Positions 8,143 to 16,615 of a stretch of 36,871 nucleotides of DNA are shown here, piece after piece. A model generated the notes under the pieces. The model was given only the letters and a program-made list of their open reading frames with translations, was not told the DNA's origin and did no database searches. Numbering within the stretch: position 1 is the stretch's first letter; the number at the start of each line of letters is the position of its first letter. Where the stretch lies: positions 1 through 36,871 of the forward strand of contig JAFRRF010000043.1 in the NCBI GenBank assembly GCA_017428245.1. The letters run 5' to 3'. Origin of the DNA: Bacteroidales bacterium. Its GTDB lineage: Bacteria; Bacteroidota; Bacteroidia; Bacteroidales; UBA932. A program made the position numbers and the translations under genes.

Positions 8143-8964
8143 TTATGGATAGAGGCTGTAAATGAATTCATCTTCCCATCCCCGGACCCGGATGCCCAGC
8201 AGGGCGTTCTGCAGGTCGATCCGGAAATCATAATCAGGCAGGTCGGCTGCCGCAGGATCGTAGCCCGCCTCAAACAGACAGCGGCCGACCGGACAACGGA
8301 AACGGTCCAGGGGGTTGACCCGGCTGCGGAACATCAGGACCAGATCGGGACGCAGCTGCCGCGGAATCCGCACCGGGAAGCATCCGCTTCCCGGCACTTC
8401 TTCCACACGCACCACATACGGTCCTTCCACAGCCGACAAGTCTGTCAGCAGGAAACCGCAGGTCGTTCCCTGTACGACCAGATCATATTGCCGCAATAAT
8501 GACCCGCCTTCTCCGTCTTCAAACGAAAGGGTCGAGAATTGTTTGTGCGGCACCAGGACGACCCGGGTCTCTTCGCCGGTGCAGTCCACCGTTTCAGAAA
8601 AAGCGTACAGCGAATCAATCTGGCAGTCCGGACTGCAAGTAATCTGCTCCCCCATCGAATGTTGGGGTGAAAGTTGCCCGCTGCGCAGCAAGGCGATTAC
8701 CCGGACACTGTCCCGATGGACCGTGATCTCTTCCGTTTCGGGGCAGGAAGCCAGTGGATGCTCCGCCCGCCACACGGAATCCTGTGCTTGGGCCGATACG
8801 CACACTACGGCGCCCGGAAACCTTCCCCACCCGCCAGCCCGGACCACTCCGTAATCAATGTCCAGATAGCACGGGCAGGAAGAACGTTCTTCCAGGACAG
8901 AGCATCCGGCGGGAGTCAGCGCCAGGAGGATCCACAGCAAGGCCAGCTCAAATCGTTTCATCAT
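8143..8964 (-). CDS. FimB/Mfa2-like fimbrial anchor lipoprotein
   Basis: Taking the ATG at 8964, the product is 273 residues with lipid Cys21 (LTPAGC), followed by the sequence SVLEERSSCPCYLDID. A lipidated cysteine followed by an acidic/basic stretch and CPxYLxxD is typical of FimB/Mfa2-family proteins, which anchor type V pili in the outer membrane and limit their length. The rest is beta-rich with several cysteines (for example CSPDC and RCPVGRC). The next ATG (8961) is an equally plausible start; the GTG at 8973 is not needed. The start overlaps the end of the upstream fimbrillin gene by 17 bases, so the two are probably translationally coupled. Confidence 0.8.
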   Translation of the reverse strand: MMKRFELALLWILLALTPAGCSVLEERSSCPCYLDIDYGVVRAGGWGRFPGAVVCVSAQAQDSVWRAEHPLASCPETEEITVHRDSVRVIALLRSGQLSPQHSMGEQITCSPDCQIDSLYAFSETVDCTGEETRVVLVPHKQFSTLSFEDGEGGSLLRQYDLVVQGTTCGFLLTDLSAVEGPYVVRVEEVPGSGCFPVRIPRQLRPDLVLMFRSRVNPLDRFRCPVGRCLFEAGYDPAAADLPDYDFRIDLQNALLGIRVRGWEDEFIYSLYP

Positions 8965-10039
8965 ATTCGGCACCGGCTTCCCAAGTGGTCACCGATACGA
9001 CCGCCGTCAAGTTGCCCTTCCCGACCGGCTCGTTGGGATCGTCCGAACCGGTTCCCCGGAGCGTCAGACGGACATCGTACGAAGTATTCCGTTCCAGTCC
9101 GCTGCCGTCTTTGTACAAGGTCACAGGATACCACCAGTCCTCCCCGTTGACGGTAGCCAGCACGACCAGTCGCGTCAGCGCACCGGAATAACCCGTTGCC
9201 GTATTGCCGGTATGGTCCGACGAAACATCGTTCGGAAAACTGTAGAGACAGCAGTTGCTAAAAGTATGAGCGCTGCCGTTGACGATCCGCACTGTCTCGT
9301 CTTTATACACGTGGTCTGCATATTCCAGCGGATTCACCTGGCCGATGCTGCTGATATAATCACCCGGATCGGAGGAAGCTTCCGCACCTTCATCCCGTCC
9401 GCCAAGATTCACCCAGTCGGAAGCGGAACCGCTGCCTGCCAGATTCCAGGCAGAAAGCGCGTTGATCAGAAAAACGCCCTGTACCGTCACGGCACCGGCA
9501 TCCGAATATGCTTCGGGAACTTCGTTAGTCACGGAAACAAGCCGGACACGCGAAGCAAAGCGCGTGATTGAAACGGCGGCCGTGGCCGTCGATCCGTTTC
9601 CGACGGTGACTGTGCGGCTTCCGGCCATCACGAAGCCCGTAGCGTCAGTCAGCCCACAGTCGGTCAGGAAAATAAACGTTTCAGCCAATTCTTCCTCGGA
9701 AGTCACGTCACTCAGGTTATCCGCATTGGCCACGGCCCACACCGTGTAGGTTCCGGACTTGATCTGGCCAAAACTCTTGGTATATGGGAAAGATGTGAGA
9801 TTGCGGTCGATCCGTTCATATCGGAACAGGGTTCCGTCATCGAAGACAAAGATCTGGAGATCGTTGATCTTGCGTTCATACGAACGCTCCGAGGTATCCG
9901 ATGCCTTGGTCGCGATGACATCGTCATCGACGATCACGACCGAAAGTTCTCCCGTCGGGGCTTTCATGTGGAATTCGTTGCAGGCGGACAGTGCCAGCAG
10001 GCCTGCCGCCAGGGAAAGGAGCATACAGACTTTTTTCAT
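8948..10039 (-). CDS. Fimbrillin-family lipoprotein 1 (FimA/Mfa1-type pilin)
   Basis: The 363-residue product from the ATG at 10039 has lipid Cys20 in LSAC. It carries the fimbrillin pattern seen in all three paralogues here: a first strand (GELSVVIVDDD), a TK dipeptide (44-45), LQIFVFDDG (61-69), a YTVWAVANADNL segment, YSFPNDVSSD, the WWYPVTL strand, and an ending SYDVRLTLRGTGSDDP followed by NLTAVVSVTTWEAG. Type V pilins are exported as lipoproteins, cleaved after the first strand by an Arg/Lys-type protease in Porphyromonas, and polymerise by donor-strand exchange with the C-terminal strand. That mechanism is family knowledge, not shown here. It is the last of three tandem fimbrillins, just before the anchor gene, and may be the major shaft subunit. 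Confidence 0.82.
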   Translation of the reverse strand: MKKVCMLLSLAAGLLALSACNEFHMKAPTGELSVVIVDDDVIATKASDTSERSYERKINDLQIFVFDDGTLFRYERIDRNLTSFPYTKSFGQIKSGTYTVWAVANADNLSDVTSEEELAETFIFLTDCGLTDATGFVMAGSRTVTVGNGSTATAAVSITRFASRVRLVSVTNEVPEAYSDAGAVTVQGVFLINALSAWNLAGSGSASDWVNLGGRDEGAEASSDPGDYISSIGQVNPLEYADHVYKDETVRIVNGSAHTFSNCCLYSFPNDVSSDHTGNTATGYSGALTRLVVLATVNGEDWWYPVTLYKDGSGLERNTSYDVRLTLRGTGSDDPNEPVGKGNLTAVVSVTTWEAGAEYDETI

Positions 10040-10061
10040 GACAAATGTATTTGAAGTATAA

Positions 10062-11120
10062 TTAGAATTCTCCGATAAAGTCACCGCCGTCCTCCCAGGG
10101 CTCGACGGTTATCACAACGCGCAGGTTGCTGTTATCCACTTTTCCGTTGGGATCGTCCGTTCCGGGGCCGCCGATGACAAACGACACGTCGTAGCTTTTG
10201 TTCCGCTCTACATTCGGAATCGTTACGGGATAATACCAACTCTGTGAATCGTCTTCTCCGTAAACAGCCTTCAGTACCAGACGCACGCACGCTGCACCGT
10301 CTGTTGCTCCGAAATGGTCATCATCGGAAAGGACGTTATTGGGAAAGGTATAGAACGGTACGCCGAACGATTCCGTCGTACCGTTCTCGACGATCCGGGT
10401 CAGGGAATGGAAAGTCAAAGCGGCATAGTCGGCATCTGTGGCCGATGTGATGAAATCGGCGGGCGCGGACGATCCGTTCCTGCCCTGCAGACGGCCGGCA
10501 TAATTCACATAGACTTCCGGAGAACCGGTTCCGCCATAATCCCATACGCCAAGACCGTTCTCAAGAAACGCGTATTCTACTGAGAGGTCGCCGTAGGCCG
10601 GTGGCAGGTTGTTTTTGACGGTACCGAGCCGGATTCGGCCCACGTGCCGGAATACCGTTATTTCCGCCCGGGCTTCCGTCGTCGCTCCGGCTTCGACGGT
10701 CACGGTTTCCGCCGCTTCCCCATACATCACGAAGCCACGCTCCGGATCATTGAGCCCCAGGTCGATGGATGTCTGTTCCAGTTCATCCTTCGATTGCACC
10801 GTGGAAAGCGCGGGTGCATTGACCACGGCGACGACTTGATAGCTGCCGGCCTTGACTTTCGTAAGCGTATGGCTCAACTCGTTTTCGTCCAGCATTTCAC
10901 AACGGTACAAGGACCCGTCGGAAGCGAACAGGAACAGTTGGGTGTCGTGGATGGCGGCGTCGTTCCCTATGGGATCCGTAAGAGCTTTCGAAGAAACGCC
11001 GGCATCGCTTTTTACTGAGATCCGCAGCGTTCCGCCATCACTGGCATCGGTGGCAGGAAGTTCCTGACAGGCTGCGACGGCCAGCAGGCCGCACACAGCG
11101 AGGATACAGTTTTTTTTCAT
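10062..11120 (-). CDS. Fimbrillin-family lipoprotein 2 (FimA/Mfa1-type pilin)
   Basis: The 352-residue product has lipid Cys18 (LAVAAC). It shares the paralogue pattern: GGTLRISV strand, SK at 44-45 where fimbrillin 1 has TK, TQLFLFASDG, SYQVVAVVNAPAL, YTFPNNVLSDD, SWYYPVTI, then SYDVSFVIGGPGTDDPNGKVDNSN and VEPWEDGGDF near the end. The close match of the last 40 residues to fimbrillin 1 points to a recent duplication and a conserved donor-strand region. It lies 22 bases upstream of fimbrillin 1 and 12 bases downstream of fimbrillin 3. It could be a shaft or minor subunit; the sequence does not decide between these. Confidence 0.82.
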   Translation of the reverse strand: MKKNCILAVCGLLAVAACQELPATDASDGGTLRISVKSDAGVSSKALTDPIGNDAAIHDTQLFLFASDGSLYRCEMLDENELSHTLTKVKAGSYQVVAVVNAPALSTVQSKDELEQTSIDLGLNDPERGFVMYGEAAETVTVEAGATTEARAEITVFRHVGRIRLGTVKNNLPPAYGDLSVEYAFLENGLGVWDYGGTGSPEVYVNYAGRLQGRNGSSAPADFITSATDADYAALTFHSLTRIVENGTTESFGVPFYTFPNNVLSDDDHFGATDGAACVRLVLKAVYGEDDSQSWYYPVTIPNVERNKSYDVSFVIGGPGTDDPNGKVDNSNLRVVITVEPWEDGGDFIGEF

Positions 11121-11132
11121 TTTATTTTTGAT

Positions 11133-12083
11133 TTATGGTAATGGTTCTTCATCACAGAACAAGCCTTCGACATCTCCCCCGTCGCCCCACTGCGCGACAG
11201 AAACCACGGCCTCCACGGCACCGTACGACTTCGGGTCGTCTTCCGGATGCTCCAATCCGTATCCGGCTATGTTGAGGTCCACGTGATAATGCGTATTCGG
11301 GCGGATCGTATCGAGCGTGACCGGATAATAGAAAATCCGGTCGCCCAACGCCGCACGCACCACGAATCTGGTGCTTCGCGGCGGCCGTCCGCCCCTGTCG
11401 TGCAGGTCGGGTGCATCGTTGGGACAAGCGTAGAATACAGGACCGTACGGTTCATCAGGCTCCAGACGGTCGTACCAGATTCCGGCAGCGGCGGGCGCAG
11501 TCCCGGAAAGACGCAAATCGGCCTCGCCTGCAACATTGGCCAGAAAAATGTCCTGCACCTCGAATGGCCCGTCAGTCAGCGTTCCGGAAAAATCTGTCCG
11601 GACCGTGTAAGACACTTTCGCCACCACACGGGACACAGCCAGGTCAACCGAAACGTCGCCCGAAACCCGGAATCCTTCCATCATCCCCACCATCACGAAA
11701 CGGCCAGGCACGTTTTCCGCCAGGGTCGTTTTATTATCCAGCAGGGCATTCCGTGATGACGGCGCCTGCGGAAGATCGTTTTTGTTGGCAATTGCTACCA
11801 GATCATAGGTTTCCTCGGGCAGATAGACATCGAAACGGCCATCGGCTGAATCATAACGGCCTGCGAACTCTCCGGAAGGGTCGAAAACATAGAGAATACA
11901 ACGCTCGATCCGGCTTTCGGCCAGAAAAAGGCTGTCGTCGCCTTTCGTCCGCACGACGGGGCACGACACTGCGACGCTTACGCGATGCAAAGTCACCGTT
12001 TCACCGCATTGGGAGCAGGTTTCCTTTTCGCAACCCGCAGCTGCAAAAAGGAACAGGACAATCAGAATCAGAAAACGTTTCAT
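11133..12083 (-). CDS. Cysteine-rich fimbrillin-family lipoprotein 3
   Basis: The 316-residue product has lipid Cys18 (FAAAGC) and the shared fimbrillin segments: TK at 46-47, RCILYVFDPSG, YDLVAIANKNDL, FVMVGMMEGF, VFYACPNDAPD, IFYYPVTLD, HYHVDLNIAGYG, and VVSVAQWGDGGDVEG near the end. It is the most divergent paralogue. It has a CxxC pair right after the lipid cysteine (TCSQC), further cysteines at 41 and 62 and in YACPND, and a C-terminal tail LFCDEEPLP beyond the point where the other two stop. These features suggest a special position in the pilus, such as a base or tip adaptor. Disulfide formation is inferred only. It is ten bases downstream of the OmpA-like gene. Confidence 0.75.
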   Translation of the reverse strand: MKRFLILIVLFLFAAAGCEKETCSQCGETVTLHRVSVAVSCPVVRTKGDDSLFLAESRIERCILYVFDPSGEFAGRYDSADGRFDVYLPEETYDLVAIANKNDLPQAPSSRNALLDNKTTLAENVPGRFVMVGMMEGFRVSGDVSVDLAVSRVVAKVSYTVRTDFSGTLTDGPFEVQDIFLANVAGEADLRLSGTAPAAAGIWYDRLEPDEPYGPVFYACPNDAPDLHDRGGRPPRSTRFVVRAALGDRIFYYPVTLDTIRPNTHYHVDLNIAGYGLEHPEDDPKSYGAVEAVVSVAQWGDGGDVEGLFCDEEPLP

Positions 12084-12093
12084 CGGGAAAATG

Positions 12094-13914
12094 TCAGCGG
12101 TTCAGGTCATATTTCCGGATCAGGGCACTGATCTCCGGATCGAGATTGCCCCGATGTACATAGGATCCGTCCTCTTCGCAGGAGCGGAGATAACAGGCCA
12201 CGGCATTGCGGTCGTCGCCCTGCCGCGAATACAGGAGGGCCAGCATATAATCAACCGGAGCGCTTCGTTCCTGTTTTTCCAGGATGGCGAGGGCGCTGGC
12301 ATTGTAATCCAGGCAGCTGTATGCGATGGCCGTATTGAAATCGGCATAGGGCCGCAGCAGCGAAAGGGCTTTTCTATAGTCGTGGTCGCGCAGCGCCTGC
12401 ACCCCGGCCATATAGGCCGTGTCCAGCACCGGTGTATGTATGGTATCCTGCAGCATGTTCCGGCGGTGCAACCGGAAATCGAAAACCACGTTGCGCAGTT
12501 TCGGATAGAGTTCTTCACTCACGTAAGCATAATAATCGTCTCCGCGCATCAGACGTTCCCGGCGGTCCGGGTCGGAAGTTTTCCGTCGCCTCGCATACTG
12601 ATCCTTCTGTCGTTCCGTCAACCAGACATCACCCGCAACCAGGCTGTCGAGCAATTCCCAGTTCTCGGGAACTGCATAACTGCAGAAACGGATTCCGGCC
12701 GCATCGGAAGCGAAGTAACGGCTCACGCTCCTGCCCCGGCGCCGCGACAATGTACCGTTCGACCGGAAGGGACCCTCCGGAGAAGCGGCAGCCGTCACAA
12801 TCACGCTGTCGAGGACCAGGTCATCTTCCGCGAGCAACGCCGAAAGGGATTCCCGGATACGGGAGATTTCCGACAGATTGTCACCCAGGTCCTCCCGGAC
12901 CGAGTCGTCACCCAGCCCGAAAAGCAGCTGCGCGGAAGTCCGTTGCGTTACGCGTCTGGAAACCAGCCGGTCCACATAGCGTTCACGCCCATCGACCAAC
13001 GTACTGAGCGACGATACATAGAATGTCAGCGGTTCACTTTCCGGCACGGCATACACCAGCCTGTCCTGTTCACGGACCTCGCCGGAAAGGCGGATCTCGA
13101 TCTTGTGGAGCTGCGGTCGCGTGGAAAGAGACTGCACGTAATGGTATACAAACTCTCCCGCCTCGTTGACCAGCAGAGTGTCGAGCCGCAGGTGCTCGGT
13201 CTGGACCGGAGCTTTCACATAACGGTGAAACATCTTCTCCCGGTCTCGGATGCGGCGTTCATTGCGGCGGACACGCATTCCGTAGGTATAATGGACAAGG
13301 GCCTGCCGCTGCGTGACACCATATTGTTCTGGATTGTTCCGCCGGAAATACAATTCAAGCTGGCTTCGGTCGATGAAACGGGTGGAATCGGTGATGATCG
13401 AGCGCAGATAACGCTCATATTGCCGGTAGCCACGCAATTGTCCTTTCCTGTATTCGAGGCCGGTAATCAGAATATCATCGAGAGGGATTTCCCCATCGGT
13501 CAGGCGCATTCTGGGATGGAAACGCACTTGCCAGCGGCCGTCCTGCAGGGCGGCCGGCACAATGATCTGGAACTCGAGCCGGATCTGCCCGCTCCGTTCC
13601 GCGACATTGCGGAATCGGGCCGTCACCCGAGCTCCCTGAAGGGTCTCGCTGGCCACCATTTCGCCAGTCGCCTCATCGCGGACGGCATTCATGATGAGCA
13701 CGTCATTCCCGTTGAAATCCTGAAATACGAGACTGTCTGCCGTGGCCTGCACGATATCCAGGTTTTCAAACGGGCTCCGTTCCATCTCCGGCAGGGACAA
13801 TTGCGCCGTCACCTGCTGCTCTTTCAGTTGCTGCACACGGGCGGAAGTCGCACAGGATTCGGTAAAGAAAGCCGCCAGCAACAGAAGGACGGCCGCTTGG
13901 ATCGTCTTTTTCAT
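12094..13914 (-). CDS. Pilus-operon lipoprotein with OmpA-like and TPR-like regions
   Basis: The 606-residue product has a lipoprotein-type signal (lipid Cys21 in FTESC). The N-terminal half (about 40-350) is beta-rich and unrecognised, with a VRFHPRMRLTDGEIPLDDI stretch. Residues about 364-490 resemble an OmpA C-terminal, peptidoglycan-associating region: a hydrophobic strand LDSVIVTAAASPEG followed by NGTLSRRRGRSVSRYF, then SYAVPENWELL. Residues about 498-606 contain helical repeats of TPR type (DHDYRKALSLLRPY, then VDYMLALLYSRQGDDRNAVACYLRS) and end RGNLDPEISALIRKY. Proteins like this often follow DUF3575 genes in Bacteroidales fimbrial operons, and DUF3868/OmpA-type is the closest label I can offer. 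A likely role is linking the pilus assembly site to the cell wall. Confidence 0.65.
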   Translation of the reverse strand: MKKTIQAAVLLLLAAFFTESCATSARVQQLKEQQVTAQLSLPEMERSPFENLDIVQATADSLVFQDFNGNDVLIMNAVRDEATGEMVASETLQGARVTARFRNVAERSGQIRLEFQIIVPAALQDGRWQVRFHPRMRLTDGEIPLDDILITGLEYRKGQLRGYRQYERYLRSIITDSTRFIDRSQLELYFRRNNPEQYGVTQRQALVHYTYGMRVRRNERRIRDREKMFHRYVKAPVQTEHLRLDTLLVNEAGEFVYHYVQSLSTRPQLHKIEIRLSGEVREQDRLVYAVPESEPLTFYVSSLSTLVDGRERYVDRLVSRRVTQRTSAQLLFGLGDDSVREDLGDNLSEISRIRESLSALLAEDDLVLDSVIVTAAASPEGPFRSNGTLSRRRGRSVSRYFASDAAGIRFCSYAVPENWELLDSLVAGDVWLTERQKDQYARRRKTSDPDRRERLMRGDDYYAYVSEELYPKLRNVVFDFRLHRRNMLQDTIHTPVLDTAYMAGVQALRDHDYRKALSLLRPYADFNTAIAYSCLDYNASALAILEKQERSAPVDYMLALLYSRQGDDRNAVACYLRSCEEDGSYVHRGNLDPEISALIRKYDLNR

Positions 13915-13915
13915 G

Positions 13916-14509
13916 TCAGAATATATAGGTCAACGAAATCTGTAAATCGTTGGAAGGCAACAAGAACCACTTTGTAGCATCTCTGACCGGATTACCGTCT
14001 TCGTCCAACCGGATCCGTCCGCAGCGCGGACATCGATACTGCGTATACCAGGTCTTTCCTCCCCAAAAGCCCACTCCCAGATCCAGGTTCCACTGCTCCG
14101 AGAGCATCCGGCTGTAGCCCAGGGCGAGCCCCAGACCGGCCGCAACGCCTTCCTCGGTCTGCGCCCGACGGAGAAGCCCTCCCCGGTTGTATTCTTCCAC
14201 CTGCGCTTTCATTCCGAACCACCAGGACGAATACACGCTCCAGGGCCAGTAACGGGCACCGGCCGAAAGAGTCCGTGCACGGTTTTGAAAAGCCGTACGA
14301 CGTTCTGCAGAACCATAATTCCAATTGTTGTATCGGACACCCGCATGCAGGCTGGCATGCCGGCCGAATGAATACCCCGCCTGCAGATTGGCTGTCCCCA
14401 GATTCGCCCAGTCCAGCAGATTCGTGGAAAGGGAGAGTTCCTGTGCAAAAAGGGAATGGGTCAGACAAAGCAGCAGGAGCAAGGCGATGGACAGGATGAT
14501 GTTCTTCAT
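13916..14509 (-). CDS. DUF3575 outer-membrane beta-barrel-like protein
   Basis: From the ATG at 14509 the product is 197 residues with a cleavable signal peptide ending near FAQ (21-23). The mature protein has alternating aromatic beta-strands typical of a small outer-membrane barrel: LSTNLLDWANLGTANLQAGY, SLHAGVRYNNW, WPWSVYSSWWFGMKAQV, WNLDLGVGFWGGKTWY, and a C-terminal strand ending ISLTYIF. A CxxC pair (C160, C163 in RCPRCG) precedes the last strand, which agrees with DUF3575 proteins as I know them. It is the first gene of the pilus operon, one base before the OmpA-like gene. The frame stays open upstream into htpG, but the signal peptide fixes the start at 14509. Confidence 0.85.
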   Translation of the reverse strand: MKNIILSIALLLLLCLTHSLFAQELSLSTNLLDWANLGTANLQAGYSFGRHASLHAGVRYNNWNYGSAERRTAFQNRARTLSAGARYWPWSVYSSWWFGMKAQVEEYNRGGLLRRAQTEEGVAAGLGLALGYSRMLSEQWNLDLGVGFWGGKTWYTQYRCPRCGRIRLDEDGNPVRDATKWFLLPSNDLQISLTYIF

Positions 14510-14749
14510 GGCGCAGTCGATTTCGCCTGCAAAACTATTACGCGAAAGCAGCGGGAAAAAACCCCGAATACAATTCCGGTCAAAGTTTTCAGCATCTCGA
14601 AAAAAGCGGGGAAAATGCAGATTTATCCGGCCGGCTACGCGACTGTCGGAAGCATTTCTTAAAAAACTGACAAAATGTCCTGCTCCGGGCGCTGGTATCT
14701 TTTTTGATTTTATGGGTCCGTTCAACGACAAAAACAAAAAAACATAACC
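14510..14749. other. Largest intergenic gap, divergent pilus operon / htpG
   Basis: This 240-bp A/T-richer stretch separates the pilus operon from htpG. It holds the candidate pilus promoter (14530-14537). On the htpG side the best near-match to a -7 element is TATCTTTT at 14696-14703, one base off consensus. I saw no gene, no strong hairpin terminator and no obvious structured RNA. Short complementary pieces (CAGTCG at about 14514, CGACTG at about 14640) are too short to be meaningful. Confidence 0.6.
14530..14537 (-). promoter_or_regulatory. -7 promoter element for the pilus operon
   Basis: The minus strand reads TAGTTTTG, matching TAnnTTTG, 20 bases before the ATG at 14509. Around 19 bases further upstream there is only a T-run, not a TTTG. 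It lies in the 240-bp gap 14510-14749, the largest in the window. I saw no long inverted repeats there that would suggest an invertible promoter. Confidence 0.5.
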
Positions 14750-16615
14750 ATGACGAAAGGAAAAATCGGTGTGACAACGGAAAATATCTTTCCGGTCATC
14801 AAAAAATTCTTGTATTCCGACCACGACATCTTTATGCGTGAGCTCGTGGCCAACGCCGTCGATGCGACGCAGAAACTGAAAGCCCTCGCCGGAACGGGCG
14901 ACTTCAAGGGCGAACTGGGCGACCTGACCATCCGTGTGGACGTCGACGACAAAGCCAAAACCATCACCATCACCGACCGCGGCATCGGTATGACCGCGGA
15001 GGAAGTCGACAAGTATATCAACCAGATCGCCTTCTCCTCGGCGGGCGAATTCCTGGAGAAATATAAGGACAAGGCCGGCAACATCATCGGCCACTTCGGC
15101 CTGGGCTTCTATTCGGCCTTCATGGTGTCGCAGAAAGTGCGCATCGAAACGCTATCCTGGCAGGAAGGCGCGAAAGCGGTCAAATGGGAGTGCCTGGGCG
15201 AGCCCGACTTCACGATGACCGATTCGAAGAAGACGGACCGCGGTACCACCATCACCCTCTTCCTCGACGCCGACAGCGAAGAATTCGCCCAGGAAGCGAA
15301 GATCGGCGCTCTGCTGGGCAAGTATTGCAAATTCATGCCTGTCCCCGTGTGCATGGGCAAGCAGAAAGAGTGGAAGGATGGCAAGTATGTCGATACCGAC
15401 AAGGACAACATCATCAACGATACGGAGCCCCTGTGGACCCGTAAGCCCAGCGAGCTCAAGGACGAGGACTATCTCACCTTCTATAACAAGCTTTATCCGA
15501 TGCAGGAAGATCCCCTCTTCCACATCCACCTCAACGTCGACTACCCGTTCAACCTGACCGGCATCCTCTACTTCCCGAAGATCAAGGACCGTCTTGAGGT
15601 CACGCGCAATAAAATCCAGCTCTACTGCAACCAGATGTTCGTCACCGACTCCGTGGAGAACATCGTGCCCGAGTTCCTCACCCTGCTCCACGGCGTGATC
15701 GACTCGCCCGACATTCCGCTGAACGTGTCGCGCAGCTACCTGCAGGAAGACGCCAACGTGAAGAAGATCTCCTCCTATATCACCAAGAAGGTGGCCGACC
15801 GGCTCGAGGAAATCGCCAGGAACAAGAAGGAAGAATTCGAGCAGAAGTGGGACAACCTGAAGCTCTTCATCGAATACGGAATGCTCACCGACGAGAAATT
15901 CTGCGAGCGCGCCATGAAGTTCGCACTCCTCAAGAACACGGAAGGCAAGTTCTTCAAATACGACGAGTACGCCGAAAAGATCAAGGAAGCCCAGACCAAC
16001 AAGGACAAGAAGGTCGTTTACCTCTACTGCACCGACCCCGTGGCCCAGTACCCGCAGGTGGAAGCCGCGCACGCCAAGGGCTACGACGTGCTGGTATTCG
16101 ACTGCCCGCTCGACGCGCACTTCGTGAACCTGCTGGAATCCCGGCTGAAAGACACGGTCTTCAAACGCGTCGACGCCGAGGCGATCGACCGCCTGGTGGA
16201 AAAGGACGAGCGCGCCAAGTTCGAGATTTCGGAAGACGACGCCAAGTACGTGACAGGCGTGTTTGAGGAAATCCTCCCCAAGGAGAACAAATATGATGTG
16301 AAGGTGGAGAACCTGGGCGAGACGGAAGCACCGATCCTGATCACGCAGAGCGAATTCATGCGCCGCTACCGCGACATGGCGGCCCTGGGCGGCGGCATGA
16401 ACTTCTACGGCGAACTCCCCGACAGCTACAACATCACGGTAAACGCCGAGAACGCGGTGATCAAGAAGATCCTGGGAGACACCGGCGTGAAGGCCTTCAC
16501 GGCCGACAACACCCTGCTCAAGCAGGTCACCGACCTGGCCCTGCTGGCCAACGGTATGTTGAAGGGCAAGGCGCTGGCCGACTTCATCAAGCGGAGCGAG
16601 GAACTTCTGGGCTGA
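14750..16615 (+). CDS. htpG: Chaperone HtpG (Hsp90)
   Basis: The 621-residue product is a complete bacterial Hsp90, a dimeric ATP-driven chaperone of the cytoplasm. The N-terminal GHKL ATPase domain shows GVTTENIFPVIKKFLYS, ELVANAVDA (E31, N35), DRGIGM (D76) and GHFGLGFYSAFMVS. The middle domain contains LWTRKPSELKDEDY and the very conserved LNVSRSYLQEDANVKKIS. The C-terminal dimerisation domain ends in LLANGMLKGKALADFIKRSEELL. It lacks the roughly 50-residue charged helical insert that I recall near the C-terminus of Bacteroides HtpG, so it is nearer the E. coli length. Its last 29 bases overlap the converging PqiA-like gene. Confidence 0.97.
   Translation: MTKGKIGVTTENIFPVIKKFLYSDHDIFMRELVANAVDATQKLKALAGTGDFKGELGDLTIRVDVDDKAKTITITDRGIGMTAEEVDKYINQIAFSSAGEFLEKYKDKAGNIIGHFGLGFYSAFMVSQKVRIETLSWQEGAKAVKWECLGEPDFTMTDSKKTDRGTTITLFLDADSEEFAQEAKIGALLGKYCKFMPVPVCMGKQKEWKDGKYVDTDKDNIINDTEPLWTRKPSELKDEDYLTFYNKLYPMQEDPLFHIHLNVDYPFNLTGILYFPKIKDRLEVTRNKIQLYCNQMFVTDSVENIVPEFLTLLHGVIDSPDIPLNVSRSYLQEDANVKKISSYITKKVADRLEEIARNKKEEFEQKWDNLKLFIEYGMLTDEKFCERAMKFALLKNTEGKFFKYDEYAEKIKEAQTNKDKKVVYLYCTDPVAQYPQVEAAHAKGYDVLVFDCPLDAHFVNLLESRLKDTVFKRVDAEAIDRLVEKDERAKFEISEDDAKYVTGVFEEILPKENKYDVKVENLGETEAPILITQSEFMRRYRDMAALGGGMNFYGELPDSYNITVNAENAVIKKILGDTGVKAFTADNTLLKQVTDLALLANGMLKGKALADFIKRSEELLG

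Noticed and set aside
12091..13977. A 628-codon open frame on the plus strand, antisense to the whole OmpA-like/TPR lipoprotein gene
   Set aside because: The translation has no recognisable motif or signal peptide, and the minus-strand product has a lipobox, domains and tight operon spacing. High GC leaves few stops in shadow frames.
14510..14749. Possible invertible (phase-variable) promoter for the pilus operon
   Set aside because: Such switches need inverted repeats flanking the promoter. Only six-base complementary pieces were found by eye, and no invertase gene is nearby.
14510..15094. Upstream extension of the DUF3575 frame into htpG
   Set aside because: A clear signal peptide starts at 14509 and a promoter element lies just upstream at 14530-14537, so the longer frame is not a real N-terminus.
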